Notes under the pieces: model-generated
Told to the model about the DNA's origin: nothing
The model's input: only the letters and a program-made list of their open reading frames with translations
The model's database searches: none
NCBI GenBank assembly: GCA_027405735.1
Contig: JAPEHQ010000006.1
Location: 806,001-870,000, forward strand
Reading direction: 5' to 3'
Origin: Mucor racemosus
Taxonomy: Eukaryota > Mucoromycota > Mucoromycetes > Mucorales > Mucoraceae
Length of the DNA stretch: 64,000 nt
Program-made: the position numbers and the translations under genes
Part shown: positions 45,475 through 57,252 of the stretch, in pieces
Numbering within the stretch: the stretch's first letter is position 1
Layout: each line of letters begins with the position of its first letter

Positions 45475-48400
45475 ATGATGAGTAATAATAACAATAAGAA
45501 AAAGGACATAAATATCAAGTTAGGCTCAATCAATTGCCGGTATATACTTAAACAATATAGACCCCAATTGTCTGATCGTCTAACGAAATACTTATGTTCC
45601 CAACAATTTGACATTCTTGCCTGTCAAGAAACCAACTTTCATCAATCAACCTTAGAAGAACAAATAGAACAAATTAAATATAAAATGCAACAACCACATC
45701 AATCATTTTGGACAACAAAATGCGGAATCATCAACTTTAACACAAATATCAACATGGAACAACAATTTATCTCTCCAGATCAACGGTTTATACTAGTTAA
45801 ACTGACCATCTTGGGAAACCACAATATAGAACCTATGTATGTGCTCAATATGTACGCACCCGCTTCGGATGAAAATCGTCGCCGACATATCTTTTATTCA
45901 GAAGTGTTGGATCATTTAAAAAACTTAAACAACTTTGTGGAAATATTGCAACGTATGGTGGTCATGGGAGACTTCAATTTTTCCTTTGAGAGTAATCTTT
46001 CATCTGGACACAGTGCTCGACCAAAGGCTTTCATGACCTTCATGAGGACACATTTCCACGACGGCATCAACAGTGTCGAGGATAATGAATACACTAGTAC
46101 ATTTAAGCGCAAAAAGAACATGTCCTGCATCGATTACATCTTCGTAGGGCATCAGTTTCGTAGTAAATATTTCGACCCATTTTTGGAATTCCTACATCCA
46201 TCTTGGACCGATCATGCACTGCTCTCCATCAAATTAAGACTGGGAAAGCTAAACACTGGTCGTGGCCTGTGGAGGGGCAATCCATACCTCGTTAAGCAAG
46301 ACAAATATATAAGCAAGATAGACAAAGGTATCTCGCACTTCATGAACAACATCTTGGCAGACTCTTCGGACTCCAGCCAGGTTAAATGGGATCGCCTTAA
46401 AGGATACGTTCGCAAACTGACTCAGTCATATTGCCGAAATCGATCCTCTTGGCGTCAGCGAAAATTGCGGGAATTACAGAGTAACAGGAATAACCTCCTT
46501 CGTCGATACAAATCGTCGCCAGAGCTCCTGAACGATCTACTACCTCCTCTAGAAAATGAGATCGCTACTATCGAACACGAAATAGCCGAAACAGCCATCC
46601 TAAGAGCCGGCAAAAACTGGATAGAGAACAACGAACGAGACGTTGGTTACCTACAACGAACCATTAAACAACGCTCCGTTCGCAGACAATTTACCAACAT
46701 CGTACACCCGTCCACAGGGAACGATTGCTTAACAACGGCTGATAAACTGGGGGCAGTTCATCATTTCTATCAAGATTTATACGCTGATGACCCCATTCAC
46801 CGGTTTTCCCTCAACACCCTGCTTGATAACATCAATTCTACCATTTCAACATCTAATACTGAAGAAATTGTCTCGGAACTGGACCTACCAACAATTATTG
46901 AAGGCGTCCAACAAAGCCCCAAGGTCAGTAGCCCTGGTCGTGATGGGCTACCGTACCCAATCCTTCGCTTGATAATCGAACATCCCGAATGTAAAGACCT
47001 CGTCTATGCAGTGTACAATGATGCTCTCAACAAAGCCATTTTTCCACAATCTTGGCAGGAAACATGCATTGTTATGCTACCTAAGAAAGGAAACTTGGAG
47101 GATCTCGCCAACTGGCGACCCATATCGCTCATCAACACGGACTGTAAAGTTTTCACTAGAATCCTTAATCGAAGAGTTATTGAAGCTTCGAAATCAATCA
47201 TATCACATTATCAAGCTGGCTTTATGCCGGAAAGATTTATCGGTGATCATGGTTTGGCCCTCAAGATCATGATGGAAGACGCTACCCACCTCCAATCAGC
47301 CAGCATTGGTATCGCTATCGACAGTGCCAAAGCTTACGACTATGTAAATGCTCAGTATATATGCTCAGTTATGAAAAAATTCGGCTTCCCCCCTCAACTC
47401 ATAACTTGTATCAAGACTCTCTTTTTTAGCAATAATATTGTTGTTAATATGAATGGTTTCTTTACACCTACAGTTCATCAGAGAAGAGGTCTCCGTCAAG
47501 GAGATGCTATTTCACCGATTCTGTTTAACATTGCATTGGAACCGTTCATACGAATGATATTAAACGACGGTGATATTAAAGGGTACTACGTTGCCTCTCG
47601 TCCTGCTCAGGCTATTGTCCATCACACCTCTCATAAGCCCATCAAAGTCCTGGAATACGCCGATGACCTATTAGTCATTATCAACACGCGAAAAGAACTG
47701 GAACGATTACAAACCCACCTTGAATGCTATAGTCGCGCTTCTAACTCAAGAGTGAACTATCATAAGTCGGTGGCCTTTCCACTATCCGGAGATTCCACTC
47801 GTATGATACCAGCATTCCGAATTAAGATCAAGCAACTTCAGTTTCAATGGTTCGATAACAAAAGTAATCACTACCTAAGGTATCTCGGGTATCCTATCTA
47901 CTTTAGTCATGCACAAAGGGATATGTACTGCAACGAAACAATACTAAAACTTCAGGCAGCCGTCAACATACACGTATCCAGACAGATATCAGTTTATGGG
48001 CGAGCTCACATGGCCAACTCTCTGTTTCTCGCTCGGTTCTGGCATGTGCTTCGTATCACTGCTCTACCCGCCTATTTCTTTCGTAAAATTTCATCGATCA
48101 TCTATCAGTTCGTCACCCACAAGATCTTCCCGGTTTTGAAAAAATCCGTAATGTATTATGATAAACTAGAGGGCGGCCTCTCGGTGATAGACATTTCCGC
48201 TCAACAAAACGTCCTTCAGATGAGATATGCCAAAGCCCTACTACAGGATAACCAGCATTGCGCGCCACTGCCAGGTTTTCTGTGGTCCATGTTGACCAGT
48301 TACATACAGCTTAGCTTTAATACTACACATCACCAAGTTCCGCTACTATTCAAAGAAGCAAGATATCCGTCCCAACTTCGCGGCCTCCATACGCTGTCTC

Positions 48401-49359
48401 CTCTACTGAAAAGCCTTGATGCTATCGAACACACAGCCCTTCCTGCTACCACAACCCTCTCTGCCTCTACTGCCCTAGAACTTCCGTTCCTGGCACTATG
48501 CAGACCCAATGTCGTCGAACTGCCAAATGTATTTAAAAATGCGTCCATCCTCTCTTCCAAAGCATTTGCCTTTCTTCAGATGAGTCCCACGGGAGATTCC
48601 TTGATGTTTCAGGAGCGACAGACGTGCAAACATCCTAACCTTTTGAATAGATTAAAAAACAGTTTTAAATCAGGTACCTTACAGTTCTTACCTTTCGTCA
48701 CCATACAGTTGTCCATCATACAAGGACCTAGCCCTCTTTACTCTCCGGTCCCTGATTTCAAACCTTGCCTACAATCTCTACAGTACCAAGGCGTCATCGC
48801 CTTGTCATTGCCGCACAAACAGCTACGCCAGCTCTATCAGGGGACTAACCGACCCCTTTTGAACATTTCCGCAACCTTAAACAGGTCTCATATGAAACTG
48901 TTCCTGGCCACAAATATGAAGAGCACACCTAGAAATCTGTGGTTCAGATTGATACACAACAAGATCCCCGCTAAGGCCAACATCTGTCATATTCTCAAAC
49001 TACCAGATGATCGGTGTCCCTACTGTGGTCAGATCGAGACCTCCAGTCATCTTCTAATTACCTGTCCAACCCATCTTGATATATGGCGCAATTTCTTTCA
49101 CCTGTACATTGACCTCACTCCCCCACTACGTTTAGACAAACTATACCAAGACATAATCTCTTTGAATGTTATCCACTACAAACGATTAGATTCCGCCTTA
49201 AAAATTAACCATTTTGAACTCTTTTTGAGTATTTTAACATCCATTTGGAACGCCCACTGGCGACTTTACTTTGATCAAATTGAGATAGTAGACCAGGCCG
49301 TACTGGACTCCTCTACCAAGCTCATTCGCTACATTTCCACGCTCAATAACTTAGACTAA
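45475..49359 (+). CDS. LINE ORF2: endonuclease, reverse transcriptase and zf-RVT, 1294 aa
   Basis: The N-terminal AP-type endonuclease has INCRYI, CQETNF (about 50), MGDFNFSF (about 163), SCIDYIFVG (about 220) and TDHALL (about 244). The reverse transcriptase (about 520-800) has WRPISLINTD, motif A AIDSAKAYDY (about 612), RRGLRQGDAISPILFN and catalytic YADD (about 726). A C-terminal Cys/His motif CPYCGQIETSSHLLITCP lies near 1181. No stop or frameshift interrupts it, and the key catalytic residues are present, so it could still be active. ORF2 starts 14 nt after ORF1, perhaps by re-initiation. Confidence 0.93.
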   Translation: MMSNNNNKKKDINIKLGSINCRYILKQYRPQLSDRLTKYLCSQQFDILACQETNFHQSTLEEQIEQIKYKMQQPHQSFWTTKCGIINFNTNINMEQQFISPDQRFILVKLTILGNHNIEPMYVLNMYAPASDENRRRHIFYSEVLDHLKNLNNFVEILQRMVVMGDFNFSFESNLSSGHSARPKAFMTFMRTHFHDGINSVEDNEYTSTFKRKKNMSCIDYIFVGHQFRSKYFDPFLEFLHPSWTDHALLSIKLRLGKLNTGRGLWRGNPYLVKQDKYISKIDKGISHFMNNILADSSDSSQVKWDRLKGYVRKLTQSYCRNRSSWRQRKLRELQSNRNNLLRRYKSSPELLNDLLPPLENEIATIEHEIAETAILRAGKNWIENNERDVGYLQRTIKQRSVRRQFTNIVHPSTGNDCLTTADKLGAVHHFYQDLYADDPIHRFSLNTLLDNINSTISTSNTEEIVSELDLPTIIEGVQQSPKVSSPGRDGLPYPILRLIIEHPECKDLVYAVYNDALNKAIFPQSWQETCIVMLPKKGNLEDLANWRPISLINTDCKVFTRILNRRVIEASKSIISHYQAGFMPERFIGDHGLALKIMMEDATHLQSASIGIAIDSAKAYDYVNAQYICSVMKKFGFPPQLITCIKTLFFSNNIVVNMNGFFTPTVHQRRGLRQGDAISPILFNIALEPFIRMILNDGDIKGYYVASRPAQAIVHHTSHKPIKVLEYADDLLVIINTRKELERLQTHLECYSRASNSRVNYHKSVAFPLSGDSTRMIPAFRIKIKQLQFQWFDNKSNHYLRYLGYPIYFSHAQRDMYCNETILKLQAAVNIHVSRQISVYGRAHMANSLFLARFWHVLRITALPAYFFRKISSIIYQFVTHKIFPVLKKSVMYYDKLEGGLSVIDISAQQNVLQMRYAKALLQDNQHCAPLPGFLWSMLTSYIQLSFNTTHHQVPLLFKEARYPSQLRGLHTLSPLLKSLDAIEHTALPATTTLSASTALELPFLALCRPNVVELPNVFKNASILSSKAFAFLQMSPTGDSLMFQERQTCKHPNLLNRLKNSFKSGTLQFLPFVTIQLSIIQGPSPLYSPVPDFKPCLQSLQYQGVIALSLPHKQLRQLYQGTNRPLLNISATLNRSHMKLFLATNMKSTPRNLWFRLIHNKIPAKANICHILKLPDDRCPYCGQIETSSHLLITCPTHLDIWRNFFHLYIDLTPPLRLDKLYQDIISLNVIHYKRLDSALKINHFELFLSILTSIWNAHWRLYFDQIEIVDQAVLDSSTKLIRYISTLNNLD

Positions 49360-49483
49360 TTCATAGCTTTTCCGAGACAGGTCACTATTCCATACACCTG
49401 AATCTTTTTTTTTAATATTCCCCCTGATAAGTTTATTCAATAAATCTTTATCCATATAAAAAAAAAAAAATTTTTTCATCAAA

Positions 49484-51430
49484 AAACAGAAAAATCAAAT
49501 TTTGATACCAAAATCGACGTTTAAACATACTACAATGTGAGGGAAAATTGTAGCCATGACTTATACAAATTTTATAAAAACTTAGTATTAAATGTTAAGT
49601 AATAAAAATTTGTACTTTTGGCCCAAAAACGGAATTTTGGTTAAAGAATTTTCATGTAATATTTTGCAATAAAAACGTTTATTATTTTTTATTGAGCAAA
49701 TAGAGCGCTAAATGCTGCATATGTGCATATTTTTTGTTTTTATAATTGGTAGTATAATTAACTCTAGATTTGCAAAACTAAAAAAAAAAAAAATTAAAAA
49801 ATGTCAAAATTGATGATCTGGACAAAAATAATTTTCTAAATTAATATTCCGTTTATAAGCCTTGCAAGTCTTAAAAATAAGTGATTTTATAATACCTGAG
49901 AACTTTTTCAAAAATTTACGACGCTGTATCCACTTGATTCAAGCTTGTTACTGTGAATATTTATATACGTTAATATTGTGTAGTAGTTTATTTGATGATG
50001 ATATAGTCTTACTTTATAATTATTGCGCTAGAGATAACGTACATTGAGTTTTAGCCTTTGTTACGCCAGGAGATTATATCAATCTCAAAGCTAAAATATG
50101 TACTAAATCATTTAATAAGAATAAAGGAGAGCTGTTATAAAATGAAATATCACACTAAAACTAAAGAACTTTATTATAAGATCGAAACAACTTCTTTTAT
50201 ATTCACATTCTGTAATTATATGACTAGACTAAATGAGTCTATTTATATATATACATATATTCAATCAACAAGTATAGGTGGCACACACTAGTTTCAAATT
50301 TTTGTATAAACTGAGCTTTACAACATAATACACAGTAATGTAGAACTTAACATATCAAACTGTGTCGTAATCTTAACCAAGGAATGCACCCAGATCTGTG
50401 AATGCAACAGTCTTACCTCTCTAATATCATAAATATAAACATGGCCATCACTGAAATCTATTGCCGTCTTTTTATCCTCTTTGTCCCAAGCCAATTTATT
50501 AATTCAATGCTTTATTAAAACCTACTACTTAAGCACTTACAAATGGTTCTTGGTATTTTAATTCTAATTCCATAAATTAAATTGACTGGTTCCATTTACA
50601 GTAGTATCAAACGTATCGTTGGCCCACCTTATGATAAATGTCAATCTAAAATCAGAAAAATCCCATTATCATTGTTATAAGCTATGAAAAGCTTGATTTT
50701 TAATATTACAACAATGAAATAAAAGACAAAATAATACTAATAATCGCATATGGTAAGTATTCAACGTCTAGTTGCGTTTACTAAAGAATGCTTTTGAACC
50801 CTTTTGAAAATCCTGAAGCAAACGCAACGTCTTGGTCCTCTAATTTCTATCCATCAAAATGTCGCGATTTCCACCACACAACGAATGCATCTTTTATCAG
50901 TTTTTTTTACCAGTTTTATTTTCTCTGATTCAATAATATTCGGTCATATTGAACGATAGTGTAATAAATTACAATTTACTAGTATACTTTTGGTAGTTTT
51001 TTGTTATTACTTTAAAAACTTGATCCTATTATTATTATAATTATCATTGATTATAATTGTCAAACTTATTATGGATTCATACAGTAGTAGTATACTATTA
51101 TATTACTATTTCGCATTGGTAGAGATTATACAGTTGATATCTGCATTTAATACTGGTGGATTGGAAAGTTGTTGTCTGTCTTTAGCTTGATGAATAATGT
51201 GTAATTTGATTTTGCAGTATAATTCTAGGGGTTTCTACTCCTAAAAATTGAATTTTCAAATGCAACTGCATCTGTTGAATATCACTTGAGTTTTTTCTGT
51301 GCACTGTACCTCATGTTATACTAACTCCCATTTTTGCAAATATTGCTTAACATTCATCCATATTCAATTTTTGTGCTATACAGCTTAATATTAATGTACT
51401 AACATTGTGTTTTGTTTATATCTCCATCAA
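49484..51430 (+). repeat. Third arm copy, 3' part, diverged and internally deleted
   Basis: Continues the arm to 50,760 with good similarity. It includes the 365-bp segment at about 50,048-50,420 that is also present in the right arm of palindrome 2 but missing from the other arms. After 50,760 similarity is patchy (for example GTCGCGATTTCC near 50,865 and CTACTCCTAAAAATTGAA near 51,238) and fades by about 51,430. No spacer or second arm follows, so this is a half element. Confidence 0.7.
50420..50636 (-). pseudogene. Degenerate dynein-intermediate-chain-like fragment (third arm)
   Basis: Same captured WD-repeat scrap as in palindrome 1. Here the coding strand ends YDIRE followed at once by GTAAGACTG, a good splice donor, so the fragment was captured with intron sequence. 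In-frame stops present. Confidence 0.55.
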
Positions 51431-51608
51431 AAATTGGCATTTTTTCCGGATGATGTCTACTACCAATTTTTGGAAAGCTCTAGATATTATTTCTAAAAAG
51501 AAAAATACAGCTTGATTTGCTACATTTCCCAAAATAATGAAGACAAAAAACTGACAAATGCATGTTTACTGTTCACAAGTACGGGAATTAAAATTGTAGA
51601 CCTCATGA

Positions 51609-51690
51609 GGGTGTCTAGCTCAATAGGTAGCGCATGCGTTGCAGATTGAGTGGGGGTATACGTATTCGTGAGTTCAAACCCGCTAAAGAA
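51609..51690 (+). other. tRNA-like segment, possible SINE head
   Basis: An A box (TAGCTCAATAGG, 51,616-51,627) and a B-box-like AGTTCAAACCC (51,671-51,681) are spaced as in tRNA genes. The acceptor arms do not pair and the anticodon stem is poor, so it is not a functional tRNA. A run of A follows at about 51,725. It may be a tRNA-derived SINE or a worn tRNA pseudogene. Confidence 0.4.
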
Positions 51691-51849
51691 GGGGAAGCCC
51701 TTTGGCATCAGGATATGAATTTCGAAAAAAAATCATCCAATGACCCTTGATTCTCATCGAATATAACCCTCCTTTTTTTTTTTTAGTAAGTTTTGCATAT
51801 ATCTAGCAATTTTTTTCCTTTTTCATTAATGCATATGACATGCATACTA

Positions 51850-52084
51850 GTAAATTTGGCTGGCAAAACCCGGCTTCGCACCAATAATGCTACCAGCATC
51901 CATGGGTCATTGTACGTTCAGCCAGTTTGAGCAACAAGTTGGTTACCTGCTAATTAAGATCAGCAAGCCCATCTGTTCTTCTCAACGAATATAAATTCAA
52001 ATGACCTCCCGTTGCAATCGCAGGTACTTTTAGCGCTGATCCGCAGAATTGTAAAAGGTTTGGCCTTGTCGTATATTTTCAAAT
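51850..52084. other. Unique spacer, no gene
   Basis: No repeat match or ORF found between the tRNA-like segment and the start of palindrome 2. Confidence 0.35.
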
Positions 52085-52591
52085 TTGATGAATAATACTT
52101 AAAAAAGAATACAATTAAAAGAGAATGAGTAATGAATCAGTTCTTAACTGTATAATAAAAACAAGATATAGTTTATTTAGATATAAAAGTATAGCCTTTT
52201 ATATTGATGTGGCATTGAGATCCTGAGATGTAATTTAAGGCACTATGAAACCATTAGATTTGTTTGATAGTAATCTATGAATTGAAACGGATCAGCCATA
52301 ATTTAACCGTTTTTAAAGAGCTTGTGAGTTGCCTTGTTTCAATGCTACGCTAAATGTGCTTGGATGTTGATTTGATAGCTACTTGGTTGATTAACCGCTG
52401 GGATAAAATAATATGGTATTATAATTGAGGTCCAAGCGTTCCTGATAATTATTGGATTAAACTTGGTACGCTAGGAGTTTCTTATATCCGATATCAAGAC
52501 TTTGCACTTCAATACATGATGTCATAGTTAATAGATAATTGTACTGTAAGGTGTATTGATACTATAGAAGGTGATAACAGATGGTACTTGG

Positions 52592-53073
52592 TGCAGTAAA
52601 ATAAGGGTGTAAAAAAGCGATAAAGAATACTGTTAAAACCCTTCTTTATTAAAATATGGGTAATGTGCAATAAAATGGTTATTCTACGTCTCTATTTATA
52701 TTATTTAGTGATTATTTACTATCTGGCAATTGTATTGCAATTGCCAACGATTCCATTAATTTTGAGTATAAATGTTGGGTTGTTTGGTTATTGATTTGGT
52801 GATCAAGGACGATGTTTTAAATATATTCTGTTAATCATGCTTTCAGAACAGCCCTTACTTGTTCTACTTGATAAGCATGTACCTTTTGTATTTTTTATTT
52901 GGAATATTCCACATTACTTTAGTATTTTAACATCTCCTATTCGAGTATTATACCCTTGCTGTCTTCATGTAATTGTCTATTTACTATACAGTCTTCTTTT
53001 TGATAGCATAGTTTCAATGAGATAACATTTAAATTAGGTATTTTATGATGGGAATCTAGCTTAGTTCACTTCA
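52592..53073 (+). mobile_element. Solo LTR, family Z (482 bp)
   Basis: Starts TGCAGTAAAATAAG and ends GTTCACTTCA, flanked by a perfect 5-bp CTTGG duplication (52,587-52,591 and 53,074-53,078). The empty site occurs near 23,320 (GGTACTTGGCGGCATAC). The end sequence (AAAAAAGCGATA..GAATAC) resembles LTR X in reverse, so X and Z may be related and the true orientation is uncertain. Confidence 0.75.
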
Positions 53074-53677
53074 CTTGGTGGCATACAACATAGTATGTGA
53101 TTCATATTTTTGCCAATGGTCACTCTTCCAAAAAAAAAAGTCGAACAGTCTCCGAAAGCGGCCATCTAATAATTTTTCCGAGCTTTAAATCTTTAGAAAA
53201 AATTACCGGACAGCCCGGAAGCGGTTGTTTAAATATTCCAAGCAGCTATAATAAGATGCAGGTATTGAAATTTCACACTACGGCTGACCTGTGTTGCACA
53301 TTATAGCCTGAGCTGTTGTGCCCACTGAATATGGTTAAAAAAGATAAAAATATGCACATGGGCACAACAAAGAAAACTGCACACGAGCACAACGCTAACC
53401 CTGTATGTGCAGAACTATATATTCTGTCCGTGTGCATCACATTAATCCCATGTGTGCATAATAATAAAATCTGACTATGAGTATAATGAGCTGATCGTAT
53501 GGGCACAAATTGGTTTGTACATGAGCATTCTGTCGTTTTCAAAATGCCACTGCATTTTTTTTTACTAGAATGGGGTTTTAAATTACATTTGCTTTTATTG
53601 ATATAGATTATAGATTATAGATAATACAATTCAGTACGTTTTTGATGTAGAGCAATACATGCAAATGCCAATATCTT

Positions 53678-54035
53678 TGCTACAAAAATGTAATTATAAA
53701 AAAAAGCGATAGGAAATACAATTATAACTCTTCTAAGTTTATTAAAGGTATAAAGTAAAGCAACGATTCATCTACTCGATGGATCGTTGTGGTATTTATA
53801 TTAAATGTCTAATTCAAATTACTAATGCAGTAATTTGATTTTCTTGGTTTTAAAGCTGATGGGAAAAGGGATCAGCAATTACTAATTCAGGTTATACAAT
53901 TATCTATAATTGTTGTTTGTGATTTTAAATTATAGTTAAGTTTCTATATTTCATGATCTTGGTTCTCACACCAGATTCATGTTATTCATTACTAATTCAA
54001 TTTGATGTGTGAAAGACTGCCAGTAGTTCACATTA
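53678..54035 (-). mobile_element. Solo LTR X, diverged copy (358 bp)
   Basis: Flanked by perfect ATCTT duplications (53,673-53,677 and 54,036-54,040). Similar to LTR X in reverse orientation; one terminus ends CATTA instead of ACTACA. Includes TATAAATA and AATAAA signals in LTR order. Confidence 0.65.
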
Positions 54036-55689
54036 ATCTTTACGATTATCATCATTTGTAATATGTTTATAGCTATAATGTCTGCAGCAACAATGGTTTT
54101 TGCTCGAGCATAAACTTAAATAATATTTGATGATTTAATGTATGTGCAAGCCAAATTTAAGATTATCGATGTTACTTTATCACACATAAAATTTAAACAA
54201 ATTAACCTTATTTAAACTTACTATTTTATTTTACGATTGTCAGCTGTAAAAAGGTTTGTTTTCAAGCATACAGTAGCTACAATCAAAACTATGGTTATTA
54301 GGCAAAGCATTAGATGATTCTTTTTTTTGTTTATATATCATTTGAAATTTTATCACTTTTCTGGAACATTTCGTGGGTTTGTAGCCAGCTCAAGCTTTTC
54401 ATTGAGTAGATATAAATATTACCGCCTTCGATTTGATCTGGTAATCAACAAGAAATACGTCCAACAATACTGTAGTAAATAATGATATTTGATCCTAAAA
54501 TGCTGTTAAATAAAAATATTAATCTCTAATATAACGACTGCTGCCTATATTAAAAACATTAGTCTCTTGTGTTAGCATGCATATTCAGATAAACGAAAAG
54601 AATACTAGCTTGATAGTCTGATATACTGTACCTTATCAAACGGTGAATATATCCTTGGAATATGAAAACAGAAAGAGAGAAACAACACACGTATAAAAGG
54701 ATTTTCAAGATTTTACATTACTTAGCGCAATTAAAACCCTGCTAAATTGCACATTTCAGCCAATGTAAAAGCATTATTACAACGCCTGAACTATAAACTA
54801 AGCAAAATAGGCAATATCTGTTACTATAATAGAAACATAAAATTTTCTAATAGAAAAACCGTCTGTCATATCATACATTCATTAAAAAATTGCAAAAACG
54901 AGCCCGTAGAGCGATGCCGTAATTGAGCATAGCAAGATGGAACAGCTAAGTCTCCTCTTATACTATGGTATATATCTAAGTTTTAAATAAAAAAAGCATT
55001 TTTTTTTTACTTTTCTTATATTTAACCATGTACAGTCTGAAAATTCAGTTTTTGTAGCAGACATTTTCGGGGCTCATTTCATCCTTACCAATACTCATGA
55101 TTTTGATCAAAAAACAGAAAAATCCAATTTGGATACCAAAATCAACGTTTAAATATACTACATTGTGAGAGGAAATTGTAGCCATGACTAATACACATCT
55201 TATAAAAGCTTAATATTAAATGCTAAGTAATGAAACTTTGTACTTTTGTCCCAAAAACGGTTTTTTGATTAAAGGATTTTCACGTAGTATTTTGCAATAA
55301 AAATGTTTGTTATTTTTTATTGAGCAAATGGAGCGCTAAATGCTGCATATGTGTATATTTTTTGCTTTTATCATTCGTAGCATAATTAACTCTTGATTTG
55401 CAAAATCAGAAAAAAAAATTTAAAAAATGTCAAAATTGATGATCTGGACAAGAATAATTTTTGAAATTAATATTCCGCTTATAAGCTTTGTGAATCTTAA
55501 AAATAAGAGATTTTATAATACCTGAGAACTTTTTCCAGAATTTACGATGCTATACCCACTTGGTTTGGGCTTATTACTGTAAATCTTTATACATGTTAAT
55601 ATTGCGTGGTAGTTTATCTGATGACAATATAGTTTTACTTTATAATTATTGCGCTAGAGATAACATACATTGAGCTTTAATCTTTCGTT

Positions 55690-55895
55690 TTTAATATCAT
55701 AAACATAAACATGGCCATCACTGAAACCTATTGCCGTCTTTTGATCCTCTTTGTCCCAAGCCAATTTATTCAATGCTTTACTAGAACCTACTTACGCACT
55801 TACAAATGGTTCTTTGGTATTTTCATTCTAATTCCATAAATTAAATTTACTGATTCTATCTACAGTAGTATCAAACGTATCGTTAGCCCGACTTA
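55690..55895 (-). pseudogene. Degenerate dynein-intermediate-chain-like fragment (palindrome 2 left arm)
   Basis: Same scrap as 10,591-10,802, with stop codons at the same two positions (here TAG and TAA), so the breakage predates separation of the two palindromes. Confidence 0.55.
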
Positions 55896-57252
55896 TAATA
55901 ATTGTCAATCTAAAATCAAAAACATCCCATTGTCATTGTTATAAGCTATGAAAAGTTTGATTTTTAATAATACAGCAATTAAATAAAAGACAAAATGATA
56001 CTAATCGCATATGACGAGACTTTGCCAACCACCACCATGTATCCACTATACAGTTTTAACTTATTAACCCCAAAGTGTCTGTGACCTTCCTGTATTATGT
56101 CTTGGTTTCAACCACAGAATGCAGTTTAAATCATTAAATCGATGCACGTACCAATAATAAATTGATATATCCACTTTACACTGGTAGATCAAGGAATTGA
56201 CGTCTAGTTTAATTTGATCGAACAGCTATAATAGGACTTACATCTACCCCTAAAAACTGAATTTCTGCCTGAAACTACAGCCGCATTATTCGTTGAATAT
56301 CATCTAAGCTACTTGCGCGTTGTAGTTGACACTTAATGCATTCTCGTTTTGTCAAATGTTAATTTACATATTTCATTGTGTTTACCAATTCCATAAAACA
56401 TATAATACTCAATAGACATTAGCTGACGCTCCCTGACCTTTTATGCACTATATATTTTTTTGTTTTAATTACATATCTAATAGTACATAATACATAGAAT
56501 TGGTCGGCTTTTCTGGGTTGTGATACTGCGGTCTTACTTTCTCATTGATGCCAACATATCCTGTACTAGCCATTGCGTTGCTCTTCCATTTCAAATTAAC
56601 AACAACCAACCCAATTCTTTTGATTACAAAGCTGACTGAAGTGTTTCATCAAAGCTAGCAATAACTACAACTAGATAAATATTATTTGATACATGCATTA
56701 TATTTGGCCCTAGAGCCTTGGATAGTATTTGTAACTGGCTTGTAAATAGTGCTATTATTAATATTTACAATACTACAATAATTATATGATGAGCTTTTGC
56801 CTCAATATGATGAGCATTTTTTTTTTTTTTACAAGAGAAGCCAAATTGGTTAACTTCAACAATCACCAAATTAGGCTCTGCTACAGATTTACATTTGTTG
56901 GTACGTTATTCCATTTGCTAATATACGATGATGCTGTATGTTTCATTCTTGAATTTTTGACTCTTTTATATTTACTTATTGGCATGGTCAATCGTTTTAT
57001 TATCAATAAGATATTTGTCCTACTTGGCCCTGCTGCTCTTCAAAGATATTTAAAAAATTGCTCTTGTTATCGCTTTTATTTTGCCTGGTAATGAACATTT
57101 TACATAGAATTACAAAAATGGCAGCAATGCTCATCTTTTTCAACAACAGCATCAAATCAAAAATGCAACAAAACCGAGAAATTGTACATCAAAATCGATT
57201 ATCTGCAATTTGTTTGGTTTGATTCATGCATACTGTACTGTATATAACATAT

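Larger units (their letters stand above)
43939..49472 (+). mobile_element. Apparently intact two-ORF LINE
   Basis: 5.5 kb, flanked by the perfect 11-bp duplication TTTTCATCAAA (43,928-43,938 and 49,473-49,483). The empty site is visible in palindrome 2 (reverse strand near 61,165-61,185). The 3' end has CAATAAA and a run of about 13 A (49,458-49,470). Both ORFs are open. The 5' end is one base before the ORF1 ATG, so there is essentially no 5' untranslated leader. Orientation matches the direction of the arm. Confidence 0.93.
52085..57252 (+). repeat. Palindrome 2, left (long) arm
   Basis: Arm in the same orientation as palindrome 1's left arm, but with the long outer structure of palindrome 1's right arm (52,470-53,530 corresponds to 22,690-21,944 reversed). 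It is interrupted by solo LTRs at 52,592-53,073 and 53,678-54,035. The inner edge is at about 57,252 and mirrors 58,664. The short hydrophobic frame at 56,786-57,091 is open here (101 codons), while palindrome 1 has a TGA. Confidence 0.8.

Noticed and set aside
45202..45614. Minus-strand frames over the ORF1/ORF2 junction
   Set aside because: Antisense shadows of the intact LINE.
51609..51690. Functional tRNA gene
   Set aside because: Acceptor arms do not pair and the anticodon stem is mismatched.
52592..53073. hAT element with an 8-bp duplication (ACTTGGTG)
   Set aside because: The TG..CA termini with a 5-bp CTTGG duplication fit a solo LTR better; no convincing inverted termini.
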